Notes: a model not told the origin generated them from the sequence alone. Positions 1 to 5,505 are shown, counted from the stretch's first letter. The stretch: DNA of 7,841 nucleotides from Clostridia bacterium (GCA_017425745.1 JAFOXT010000194.1:1-7841), one strand, 5' to 3'. Numbers and translations: made by a program.

Positions 1-27
1 CGCCACAATTGCGAGAAGTGTTTCCAT
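1..27 (-). CDS. N-terminus of a glycine-riboswitch-controlled gene, possibly a Na+:alanine/glycine symporter (partial)
   Basis: An ATG on the minus strand opens a frame reading METLLAIVA before the window ends. A GAGGT ribosome binding site at 37-41 lies 9 nt upstream. The start sits just after the terminator of a glycine riboswitch, so the gene is almost certainly glycine-controlled. Such riboswitches in Clostridia usually precede either gcv glycine-cleavage genes or AGCS-family sodium:alanine/glycine symporters. The short hydrophobic start fits a symporter better than GcvT, but nine residues cannot decide this. That the gene exists is well supported by start, RBS and leader; its identity is inference only. 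Confidence 0.6.
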
Positions 28-45
28 AAATCCAATACCTCAAAT

Positions 46-80
46 AAAAAAATTCAACCGCCCTCATTTCTGAAGGCGGT
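46..80 (-). terminator. Intrinsic terminator / expression platform of the glycine riboswitch
   Basis: Read on the minus strand, a 9-bp stem (ACCGCCTTC with GAGGGCGGT, one G-U pair) encloses a 6-nt loop. A seven-U run follows after a 4-nt gap. It lies between the glycine aptamer and the start codon, so it is the likely control point. The 5' arm (73-80) is perfectly complementary over 8 nt to an aptamer segment at 172-179. This gives a plausible switch between terminator and antiterminator. Confidence 0.85.
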
Positions 81-135
81 CTGAAAAACAAAGATAGAAA
101 TACAGAATAAACCTATAATCAGTATATGTTCATCT

Positions 136-217
136 GCTCTGTCCTTTTGCCTGAGAGATTCAGCGATAAAAACCGCCTTGCACCTTGGGCACCCAATTCA
201 ATGGGATTCTCCAGAGC
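136..217 (-). promoter_or_regulatory. Glycine riboswitch aptamer
   Basis: Minus-strand RNA carries the hallmark glycine-aptamer core: CTCTCAGGCAAAAGGACAGA near the 3' end, preceded by GGAGA and a CCCAAGGTGCAA segment that matches the conserved GAAGG-GCAA core. The P1 helix is GCTCTG (212-217) with CAGAGC (136-141). Only one complete aptamer is present. Upstream, about 236-258, a second CTCTCGGG...GAC stretch resembles the 3' end of another aptamer, but the matching 5' elements are missing because the predicted transcript starts near 269. That fits a singlet riboswitch with a 5' ghost aptamer rather than a tandem pair. It controls the gene starting at 27. Confidence 0.93.
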
Positions 218-275
218 CTCCTCCGCTTCCGGTTTCCGTCAGGATCCCGAGAGTTTCATAGGGCTATTGCGATAG

Positions 276-304
276 AGCATATCACAACTTATTAACAATG
301 TCAA
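276..304 (-). promoter_or_regulatory. Sigma-A promoter of the glycine riboswitch transcript
   Basis: The minus strand has a perfect -35 TTGACA (299-304), a 17-bp spacer and -10 TATGCT (276-281). Transcription would start near 269, just before the riboswitch. The predicted start leaves no room for a full first aptamer. Confidence 0.85.
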
Positions 305-347
305 GTGTTTTTTTCAATTTATTCATATTTTTTATACCTATCTGCGA

Positions 348-353
348 TATAAT
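348..353 (+). promoter_or_regulatory. Possible -10 box for the beta-propeller gene
   Basis: A perfect TATAAT lies 39 bp before the ATG at 393, giving a short leader of about 30 nt. The -35 region is weak: the hexamer 17 bp upstream is ATATTT. This box and the divergent riboswitch promoter at 276-304 share the same roughly 120-bp gap, so the two transcripts start back to back. Confidence 0.5.
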
Positions 354-392
354 TTGTTCATAACTATATTATCCCGTAAGGAGGATTATGCA

Positions 393-1922
393 ATGAATCA
401 GGTTTTTCTTAAGGCATTCACTTTCTTAACATCAATTGTTATGCTTTTCACAAGTCCCGGCGGTTCAATCAGACAGCCACTCAAGTCAAAGTCCTGTCCT
501 GATTTTTACGGCACGGCGGCAATTTCAAAGCCTCTCAGTGAGGTAAAGGTGCCTCAGCACCCTTATCTTGCAAAGGAAGGCACCAACGGTATGCACGGCA
601 ACTCATACAACACAGGTACATATGATTACTCCGGCCCGCTCGGTATAAACCCTGAGGTAAAGTCCCGTTCAATGAATGTTTTCGGCGGACTTGTTGCAAC
701 CCTCACCTTTGACAGCAAGGGCAGAATTATGTGCATCAGCGGTAATGTTGTGGGCTTCAGACTTCTCCTTATTGATGCTGAAACACTTGAAATTCTTGCA
801 GAAACAAGACTTCCTCAGCGTCCTTCAACAATTGAAGCGATCAAAACATTGAACTTCAGTGCAATTTCAAGCGACACCTCCGGCGGTGCTTACTTCCACC
901 TTCTTGACGGTGACAGACCTATTATCGGCAACAGTGAAAACAAAATTCAGATTTTCAAGGTTGATGAAAGCGGTAAAAAGCCCCGTTGGATTATTGAACA
1001 GGAATATGATATAAACGATTCTCTTCCCGAGGGCTCATACATCACCGATGCTTTCCCCGATTATGACGGAAGAATCTGGTTTGTAACCCGTCCGGGTGAG
1101 GTAGGTTATGTTGACCCCGATACAAAGGACGTTGAATTCATTAAGCTTGACGGAGAAGAAATTCAGAACAGCCTTGCAATTTCTGAAGACGGTGTATATA
1201 TTGTATCTGACCACGCTATGTACCGTTTTGATGTAAGTGCAGACGGCACACCTTACTATACATGGAGAACAGTATATGACAGAGGAAGCTCAACAAAGCC
1301 CGGCGCAATAAATCAGGGCAGCGGCACCACTCCTTCTCTTCTTGATGTACCCTGCAGTGACGGCAGCACACGCAAGCTTGTGGGCATTACGGATAATGCT
1401 GACGACAGAGTAAACCTTGTTGTTTACGACAGACTCACAGGTGAAGCAATTGTTACCGAGCCACTTTTTGAATCAGGTCACAGTGTAAGCGAAAACAGCC
1501 TTATTGCTCACGGCAGATCCTTCATTGTAGAAAACAATTATTCCGATTCAGGCGCCGGTTTCCTTGAAGGCAATCCTACAAGCTATCCCGGCATCACACG
1601 CTTTGACATAAATGATGACTGCACCGGCGGCAGTGTTATATGGGAAAGTCAGGAAGCGGCTGCAACAGTTGTGCCCAAGCTTTCAGCAGGCAACGGACTG
1701 GTTTATGTTTACACCCGTGTGCAGAATGAGGATATTCCGAAAAACACAGTTGCCTGGTATTTTACAGCCCTTGACTTTGAAACAGGCGAAACAGTTTACA
1801 GAATTTTCACCGGCACAGGCAGAAACTGGAACAACAGCTACGGTCCCATTACCATCGGTCCCAACGGCTCAGCTTATGTGGGAGTATTCAACGGCCTTGT
1901 TTCAATCACAGATAAAAAATAA
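393..1922 (+). CDS. Predicted secreted beta-propeller protein of unknown function
   Basis: A 509-residue protein of unknown function. The start is ATG at 393, because AAGGAGG at 378-384 sits 8 nt upstream; a TTG at 354 is in frame but has no RBS. Residues 3-20 form a hydrophobic stretch that could be a signal peptide or anchor, though the positive charge before it is weak. From about residue 95 the protein consists of repeated beta-rich units of the form [hydrophobic strand]-D-x-x-G-R/T, e.g. TFDSKGRIMCIS (105-116), FPDYDGRIWFV (221-231), AISEDGVYIVSD (262-273), LVVYDRLTGEAIV (342-354) and LDFETGETVYRIF (460-472). This is typical of PQQ-like or YncE/NHL-like propellers. From memory, segments such as QGSGTTPSLL (308-317), ITDNADDRVNLVVYD (332-346) and VVPKLSAGNGLVYVYT (426-441) resemble a family of hypothetical propellers common in actinobacteria; this was not searched. 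No enzyme motif is evident. It is probably co-transcribed with the acetyltransferase gene 11 bp downstream. Confidence 0.85.
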   Translation: MNQVFLKAFTFLTSIVMLFTSPGGSIRQPLKSKSCPDFYGTAAISKPLSEVKVPQHPYLAKEGTNGMHGNSYNTGTYDYSGPLGINPEVKSRSMNVFGGLVATLTFDSKGRIMCISGNVVGFRLLLIDAETLEILAETRLPQRPSTIEAIKTLNFSAISSDTSGGAYFHLLDGDRPIIGNSENKIQIFKVDESGKKPRWIIEQEYDINDSLPEGSYITDAFPDYDGRIWFVTRPGEVGYVDPDTKDVEFIKLDGEEIQNSLAISEDGVYIVSDHAMYRFDVSADGTPYYTWRTVYDRGSSTKPGAINQGSGTTPSLLDVPCSDGSTRKLVGITDNADDRVNLVVYDRLTGEAIVTEPLFESGHSVSENSLIAHGRSFIVENNYSDSGAGFLEGNPTSYPGITRFDINDDCTGGSVIWESQEAAATVVPKLSAGNGLVYVYTRVQNEDIPKNTVAWYFTALDFETGETVYRIFTGTGRNWNNSYGPITIGPNGSAYVGVFNGLVSITDKK

Positions 1923-1933
1923 GAGGTACAGTA

Positions 1934-2548
1934 ATGAAAAGAGAAAAAAAGTTAACCCGCAAGGAGCTTCAGTATTATGCAAGAATGGCAGCAGACAGTT
2001 ATATTGACGACCCCGTACACTGCTATGCAACAAAACACGAATACTGGCGAAGAAAATATGTTTATCACTTTATGATAGAGCGCCTTGCAACATCCAACCG
2101 TGAGGATATCATCTATGAAGATGAGGAGAAAAGAGGTATCTGCATCTGGAGTGATGCCCACAACGAATACGATATCATTGATTTTCTGATGTATCCCCAC
2201 TGGATTTTCCTTTACTTTTATGCAAAGTCAACCATTAAGACTCTTAAGGCTTACGGCCATCTTGATGTAAAGGTTTTTCCTGAAAACACACTTATTATCT
2301 CCCCTGTTTTCACAGCAAAAGAGCATCAGGGCAAGGGCATTGCAACAAAGCTTATAAAGGAAGGCATCCGCGACCTTGTACCTCAGGGCTACAAGCTGGG
2401 GCTTGAAGCGCAGAATCCCGAAAACGTAAAATTTTATGAAAAGCTTGGCTTCAGAACAATCAAATATGTTTACTTCAAAAGTGAGAAAATACACAATTAT
2501 TATATGATGTATGACCCTGACGGAACACTCTTTGAAGAAAATAAATAA
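1934..2548 (+). CDS. GNAT-family N-acetyltransferase
   Basis: A 204-residue protein with the GNAT fold signature; it would transfer an acetyl group from acetyl-CoA to an unknown amine. The acetyl-CoA-binding motif A is SPVFTAKEHQGKGIATKL (123-140), with the Q-x-x-G-x-A core Q132-G135-A137. It is followed by the C-terminal motif B, NPENVKFYEKLGF (161-173), whose Y168 is in the position of the usual general-acid tyrosine. The N-terminal 110 residues hold an aromatic-rich segment (FLMYPHWIFLYFYAKS, 84-99) that may shape the acceptor pocket or touch membrane. There is no signal peptide, so it is cytosolic. The RBS AAGAGG (1921-1926) overlaps the stop codon of the propeller gene, which points to translational linkage. 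No terminator is visible before the purC promoter, so read-through is possible. The substrate cannot be predicted. Confidence 0.9.
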   Translation: MKREKKLTRKELQYYARMAADSYIDDPVHCYATKHEYWRRKYVYHFMIERLATSNREDIIYEDEEKRGICIWSDAHNEYDIIDFLMYPHWIFLYFYAKSTIKTLKAYGHLDVKVFPENTLIISPVFTAKEHQGKGIATKLIKEGIRDLVPQGYKLGLEAQNPENVKFYEKLGFRTIKYVYFKSEKIHNYYMMYDPDGTLFEENK

Positions 2549-2600
2549 AAATCATGAAAAATTTTCTTAAAATATTAGAAAAATATACATCAAATTTTTG

Positions 2601-2629
2601 TTGCAAAAACGTATATATGGTGATATAAT
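2601..2629 (+). promoter_or_regulatory. Sigma-A promoter of purC
   Basis: -35 TTGCAA (2601-2606), a 17-bp spacer and a perfect -10 TATAAT (2624-2629) predict a start near 2636. The roughly 38-nt leader holds a small hairpin, TAAAGT-ACTCA-ACTTTA (2638-2654), just before the RBS GGAG (2660-2663). No purine riboswitch fits in this leader. Confidence 0.8.
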
Positions 2630-2673
2630 TTATCAGGTAAAGTACTCAACTTTAAGAATGGAGTGTCAAAAAA

Positions 2674-3360
2674 ATGAAAAAGCTTTATGAAGGTAAAACA
2701 AAGAACGTAATGCTCGACGAAGAAACCGGTATTGTACATCTTTTCTTCAAGGATGATGCAACAGGCGAAAACGGCGTGTTCGATCCCGGCTCAAACACAG
2801 TAGGCGGCAGCGTTGAAGGCAAGGGCAAGGTTGGTCTTGAGGTTTCAAAGTATTTCTTTGAGCTTATGGAAAAGAACGGCATCCCCACACACTACCTCGG
2901 TGCTGATGTTGAACAGGGTCTCATGAAGGTTCGCAACCTTACAGTACCCCGTCTTGAATTCATCGTTCGTTATTTCACTGCAGGCAGCATGTGCCGCAGA
3001 TTCACTCTTGAAGAAGGCATTCCCTTCAATCCTCCCTACGCTGAAGTTACTCTTAAGGATGACATTCAGGGCGATCCCCTTATCAGCGAAAGAATCTGCC
3101 TTATGAAGGGCATTCTCAAGGAAGGTCAGTACGAAGAAGCTCAGAACGTAGTTCTCAGAGTTGGTGAAGTTCTTAAGGAAGAGCTTGCTACAATGGATCT
3201 TCAGCTCATCGACTTCAAGATTGAAGTTGGTTACGATGAAACAGGTAAGATTTTCGTTGCTGACGAAATCACACCCGACATCTGGAGAGTTAAGGACACA
3301 GAAGGCAACATTCCCAACCAGATTGATTGCGCTAAGCTTATTCTTGAAAAGATTAAATAA
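2674..3360 (+). CDS. purC: Phosphoribosylaminoimidazole-succinocarboxamide synthase (SAICAR synthetase)
   Basis: A 228-residue cytosolic enzyme of de novo purine synthesis. It joins CAIR to aspartate using ATP, giving SAICAR, the substrate of PurB. Family landmarks in order: KLYEGKTK (3-10), the nucleotide-loop start; a KDDAT motif (26-30); VEGKGK (47-52); VRYFTAGSMCRR (98-109), matching the VRN-AAGS-xxR motif that helps bind substrate; GDPLIS (133-138); IDFKIEVG (179-186); and ADEITPDIWR (196-205), matching the DEISPD-xxR active-site segment. The length is near the family's usual 230-240 residues, so the gene is intact. Small departures such as PDIWRVKD in place of the common PDTxRLWD suggest a clostridial subgroup. 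It stands alone, with its own promoter and terminator, rather than in a pur operon within this window. The ATG at 2674 has GGAG 10 nt upstream. Confidence 0.95.
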   Translation: MKKLYEGKTKNVMLDEETGIVHLFFKDDATGENGVFDPGSNTVGGSVEGKGKVGLEVSKYFFELMEKNGIPTHYLGADVEQGLMKVRNLTVPRLEFIVRYFTAGSMCRRFTLEEGIPFNPPYAEVTLKDDIQGDPLISERICLMKGILKEGQYEEAQNVVLRVGEVLKEELATMDLQLIDFKIEVGYDETGKIFVADEITPDIWRVKDTEGNIPNQIDCAKLILEKIK

Positions 3361-3367
3361 AAAACTT

Positions 3368-3395
3368 CAGGGAGCAGTAAGCTCCCTGTTTTTTT
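3368..3395 (+). terminator. Intrinsic terminator of purC
   Basis: A perfect 8-bp stem, CAGGGAGC / GCTCCCTG, with loop AGTAA, is followed by seven T residues. It begins 8 nt after the purC stop codon. It ends the purC unit and insulates it from the minus-strand tRNA-Leu that follows. Confidence 0.95.
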
Positions 3396-3412
3396 GCGTA
3401 AAATATAAAAGC

Positions 3413-3442
3413 AACTGCCCTATGGTTTCCCATAGGGCAGTT
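3413..3442 (-). terminator. Intrinsic terminator of tRNA-Leu (possibly bidirectional)
   Basis: A perfect 13-bp stem (AACTGCCCTATGG / CCATAGGGCAGTT) with a 4-nt loop lies 1 nt beyond the CCA end of the minus-strand tRNA-Leu. On that strand the tail is GCTTTTATATTTT. On the plus strand the stem ends in TTTT, so it could also back up the purC terminator. Confidence 0.85.
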
Positions 3443-3443
3443 T

Positions 3444-3531
3444 TGGTGCGGATGACGGGACTTGAACCCACATGAAATTAACTTTCACTAGAACCTGAAT
3501 CTAGCGCGTCTGCCAATTCCGCCACATCCGC
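3444..3531 (-). tRNA. tRNA-Leu (anticodon CAG)
   Basis: An 88-nt tRNA including encoded CCA. The acceptor stem GCGGATG pairs with CATCCGC, with discriminator A then CCA. The D-arm holds the AATTGGCAGA type of sequence seen in leucine tRNAs. The anticodon stem CTAGA/TCTAG surrounds loop TTCAGGT, giving anticodon CAG, which reads CUG. The long class II variable arm (TGAAAGTTAATTTCAT) and the T-arm GTGGGTTCAAGTCCCGT (read on the minus strand) complete the molecule. The gene is intact, but its 5' end is about 178 nt from the predicted transcription start because a partial copy and an insert lie between them. RNase P would have to remove a long leader. Confidence 0.97.
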
Positions 3532-3534
3532 ATA
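3510..3534 (-). repeat. 25-bp direct repeat, copy within intact tRNA-Leu
   Basis: This stretch covers the first 22 nt of the intact tRNA-Leu plus 3 nt of leader. It is identical, base for base, to 3682-3706. The bases on either side differ between the copies (t3509 against g3681, t3535 against a3707), so the repeat is exactly 25 bp. Confidence 0.95.
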
Positions 3535-3681
3535 TTTAATTAGTTTGATGATTTCAGATAGTGAGCGCGTGACCGCTTGCGGTACCCAAAATTCTTTTCA
3601 GCTTGGAGCGCTGAAGAATTTTGACCTCTGCGCCATCCTCGCCTTGCTATATCTCCCACTGGGAGCGCTTCAGCAATGATG
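3535..3681 (-). other. 147-bp hairpin-rich insert between tRNA-Leu repeats (candidate small non-coding element)
   Basis: This segment separates the two 25-bp repeats and shows no credible coding frame. It is dense in inverted repeats: ACCGC/GCGGT (3572-3583); a long hairpin whose 13-nt arm at 3610-3622 pairs with 3588-3602 except for a 2-nt bulge; CTCCC/GGGAG (3653-3665); and CAGCA/TGCTG (3671-3684), which runs into the repeat. The octamer GGAGCGCT occurs twice (3605-3612 and 3662-3669). Compact multi-hairpin DNA without a gene resembles REP- or MITE-like dispersed elements, but I do not recognise the family. It may also be a decayed remnant of a larger element. No convincing promoter for the downstream intact tRNA is visible inside it. 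Confidence 0.5.
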
Positions 3682-3706
3682 CTGCCAATTCCGCCACATC
3701 CGCATA
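3682..3706 (-). pseudogene. Promoter-proximal 5' fragment of tRNA-Leu (second copy of the 25-bp repeat)
   Basis: A 22-nt perfect copy of the tRNA-Leu 5' end (acceptor 5' strand and most of the D-arm), plus 3 nt of leader. The similarity stops abruptly at 3681, with no anticodon, T-arm or 3' acceptor strand, so it cannot form a tRNA. It sits about 6 nt after the predicted start of a strong promoter, which is where a normal tRNA gene would begin. The fragment, not the intact gene, therefore occupies the original promoter-proximal position. Confidence 0.9.
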
Positions 3707-3715
3707 ACAGGTGTT

Positions 3716-3744
3716 ATTTTAGCACAAGTTTTTACTTTAGTCAA
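3716..3744 (-). promoter_or_regulatory. Sigma-A promoter of the tRNA-Leu locus
   Basis: The minus strand reads -35 TTGACT (3739-3744), a 17-bp spacer and -10 TAAAAT (3716-3721), with a predicted start near 3709. The transcript would run through the tRNA fragment and the 147-bp insert before the intact tRNA-Leu. Confidence 0.85.
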
Positions 3745-3770
3745 GATAAAACGAATAATTATTGAATTTA

Positions 3771-3801
3771 AAAGAACCGCCATTCAGAATGACGGTTCTT
3801 T
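3771..3801 (-). terminator. Intrinsic terminator of the EEP-family gene
   Basis: An imperfect 14-position stem, AAAGAACCG-C-CATT with AATG-A-CGGTTCTTT, has one internal mismatch and a 3-nt loop. On the minus strand it ends in TTCTTTT. It lies 16 nt after the stop codon at 3818. The U-run is short, so termination may be moderate, and any read-through would enter the tRNA-Leu promoter region. Confidence 0.75.
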
Positions 3802-3817
3802 ATACATTTAAGTGAAA

Positions 3818-5377
3818 TCAGATTTCTTTAAGTAATTCAGGAAGGTTGCCAAGGTCTGAAAGAATCATTGCAAGCGCCTTGAAGAACCACTTAACTCTGT
3901 AGAGGAATGTGTTAGGTGTGGTTGTAACAACCTGAAGCTTCTCTGTATTTTCTTTGAATTCTTCAGTTTTGATGAATGTAAAATCACACTCTGCAGCTGC
4001 ATGGTCAGATACTGATTCGCCATCTGCGTCCTTAACTGAAACAAATCTGAAATCTTCAACCATAAGGTCAACGCCACCGCCTGATTTGTACATAAATCTT
4101 TCAACTGAGTCCCAGTTGCCCCATGCAGGAATATTTGTAATATGCCAATCATGCATATTGAAATAATCACCGTTGTTATGATGCTCTACCCACGCGTCCT
4201 TGAATCCGAGTTCAACGCAAAGCGCTTTATAAAGGGCTCCGTTATCTTCGTGAGTGTGCATATAGTTATTAAAGTCACCTGTTACAATTACAGGTCTGTC
4301 ATTTTCTGCTGAACGAGCCTTGATAAAATCTGCAAGCTGTCTTAACTGGCTTGATCTTGCGGCAATTGAGCCTGCACCACCGTAAGCATCAGCGTGTAAG
4401 TTATAGAAATCTACATAAATTCCGTTGCCGATGTCAATTACACTGTAAACAAAACCCTTGGGTGTAAGTGCATCTGAACCATCTGAAAGAATACCGCTTG
4501 ATTCATTCCACGCAACGCGTGTTTCGTTATAAATGGGCATATTCTTTGTGAAAACGCTGAGTCCGTCACCACCGGGAATATTTCCCATATGGATAGTAGC
4601 ACTGTTAAAGCCGTTCATACCTGCAACAAGGTCGTTATGATAGCCGAAATCCTCCTGAACAGCAACTATATCAAAGCCGTTGCTTGAAAGATACTGACCT
4701 GCTACGTTCTGATTTGCGCCAACATTTACTCCTGATAAAGCCGCAAAGGGAAGACCTGCAACATTGAAGTTTACAGTTTTAACCGTCTTCTTTTCAGCCT
4801 TATCGTAATCGTAAAGATCTACATCGAAATACTCAGTAAATGTTTCTTCACCGCAAACATATGTAAGCTTCCAATAAATCTTGTTATAATCTCTGAAGCC
4901 TTTTACATCGCTGTCTTTAAGGTATTCTCTGTATAAAATGCCGTATTCATCCTGCTCAGCAAGAGCCTCATCACGCTTGAAAACCACCGGCTTTGTAAAA
5001 TCAATCTTTTCAGAATCATCCTTCGGCCAGTAATCGGGAGCAGTTTCATAGGTGATTTCAAAGCCTCTCCAGTTAGTTTCACCGTCAAGTGACACTTTGC
5101 AGGCGATTTCTGTTGTGCCTGCAGGGAAGGTGAAAACGTATGCAAGGTCGTTAAGCTCTCTTGAAATTGCATAATCGCCTTCTACGCTTTTCTCTTTGGT
5201 GCTGTAATCTGCTACACTTGGAAATTCCATCTGATAAAGTGTTGATTTGTAAAGGAAGGGTGCTATTTCAACCTGAACCCCGTTTTCAGCGCTTGCTGTA
5301 ATACCGCCTGAAGCAGGCATACAGATACAGCTTAAGGCTATAAGTGTTGTAAGCATTAAACAAAGAAATTTTTTCAT
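3818..5377 (-). CDS. Secreted endonuclease/exonuclease/phosphatase (DNase I-like fold) protein
   Basis: A 519-residue protein, probably an exported metal-dependent phosphodiesterase or phosphatase. Residues 1-30 are a clear signal peptide: KK, then a hydrophobic core, with likely cleavage after ASA. Residues 31-200 form a beta-rich region I cannot assign. The EEP domain spans about 200-470 and keeps the full catalytic set by comparison with DNase I: N205 (NFNVAG), E242 (VQEDF), H328 (YNLHAD), D368 and N370 (GDFNN), D437 (GGVDLM), and D458-H459 (SDHA). The final 30 residues (RVKWFFKALAMILSDLGNLPELLKEI) could form an amphipathic, membrane-touching helix. The ATG at 5377 has GGAG (5386-5389) 8 nt upstream. 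The fold includes sphingomyelinases, nucleases and inositol phosphatases; the substrate is not decidable here, and export argues for an extracellular lipid, nucleic acid or sugar-phosphate target. Confidence 0.88.
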   Translation of the reverse strand: MKKFLCLMLTTLIALSCICMPASGGITASAENGVQVEIAPFLYKSTLYQMEFPSVADYSTKEKSVEGDYAISRELNDLAYVFTFPAGTTEIACKVSLDGETNWRGFEITYETAPDYWPKDDSEKIDFTKPVVFKRDEALAEQDEYGILYREYLKDSDVKGFRDYNKIYWKLTYVCGEETFTEYFDVDLYDYDKAEKKTVKTVNFNVAGLPFAALSGVNVGANQNVAGQYLSSNGFDIVAVQEDFGYHNDLVAGMNGFNSATIHMGNIPGGDGLSVFTKNMPIYNETRVAWNESSGILSDGSDALTPKGFVYSVIDIGNGIYVDFYNLHADAYGGAGSIAARSSQLRQLADFIKARSAENDRPVIVTGDFNNYMHTHEDNGALYKALCVELGFKDAWVEHHNNGDYFNMHDWHITNIPAWGNWDSVERFMYKSGGGVDLMVEDFRFVSVKDADGESVSDHAAAECDFTFIKTEEFKENTEKLQVVTTTPNTFLYRVKWFFKALAMILSDLGNLPELLKEI

Positions 5378-5454
5378 AGTAAGCTCTCCTCTTTAATTAA
5401 ATTTACTATAGTTGCATAATAGCATATTTTTTCAGGAATTTGTTATAAAATTGT

Positions 5455-5497
5455 AAAAAACCTTATCGTAACACCGAAACCGATGAACGATAAGGTT
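5455..5497 (-). terminator. Intrinsic terminator of the alpha/beta hydrolase gene
   Basis: An 11-bp perfect stem, AACCTTATCGT / ACGATAAGGTT, encloses a 17-nt loop that can itself pair (CATCG with CGGTG, one G-U). On the minus strand it ends in six U residues. It starts 8 nt after the hydrolase stop codon and lies upstream of the EEP gene, so the two hydrolase genes are separate units. Confidence 0.9.
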
Positions 5498-5505
5498 CTT
5501 TGTTT

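Noticed and set aside
354..392. A longer form of the propeller protein starting at TTG 354.
   Set aside because: The TTG overlaps the predicted -10 box TATAAT and has no RBS, while ATG 393 has an ideal AAGGAGG 8 nt upstream.
1612..2007. A 131-codon plus-strand open frame bridging the propeller and GNAT genes.
   Set aside because: It is out of frame with both well-supported genes and overlaps their ends. Its product is low in recognisable motifs.
2549..2600. Possible terminator of the GNAT gene.
   Set aside because: The stretch is AT-rich, with short A/T runs that pair weakly. No GC-containing stem followed by a U-run is present.
2638..2654. Hairpin in the purC leader as a riboswitch or attenuator.
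   Set aside because: It is a 6-bp AT-rich stem with a 5-nt loop, no aptamer core and no U-run. The leader of about 38 nt is too short for a purine riboswitch.
3161..3475. A 104-codon plus-strand open frame ending inside the tRNA-Leu region.
   Set aside because: It overlaps purC in another frame and runs through two terminators and into a tRNA gene. Its tail VRMTGLEPT is the common artefact of translating tRNA DNA.
3682..3703. A second functional tRNA-Leu gene.
   Set aside because: Only the first 22 nt match. The anticodon arm, T-arm and 3' acceptor strand are absent.
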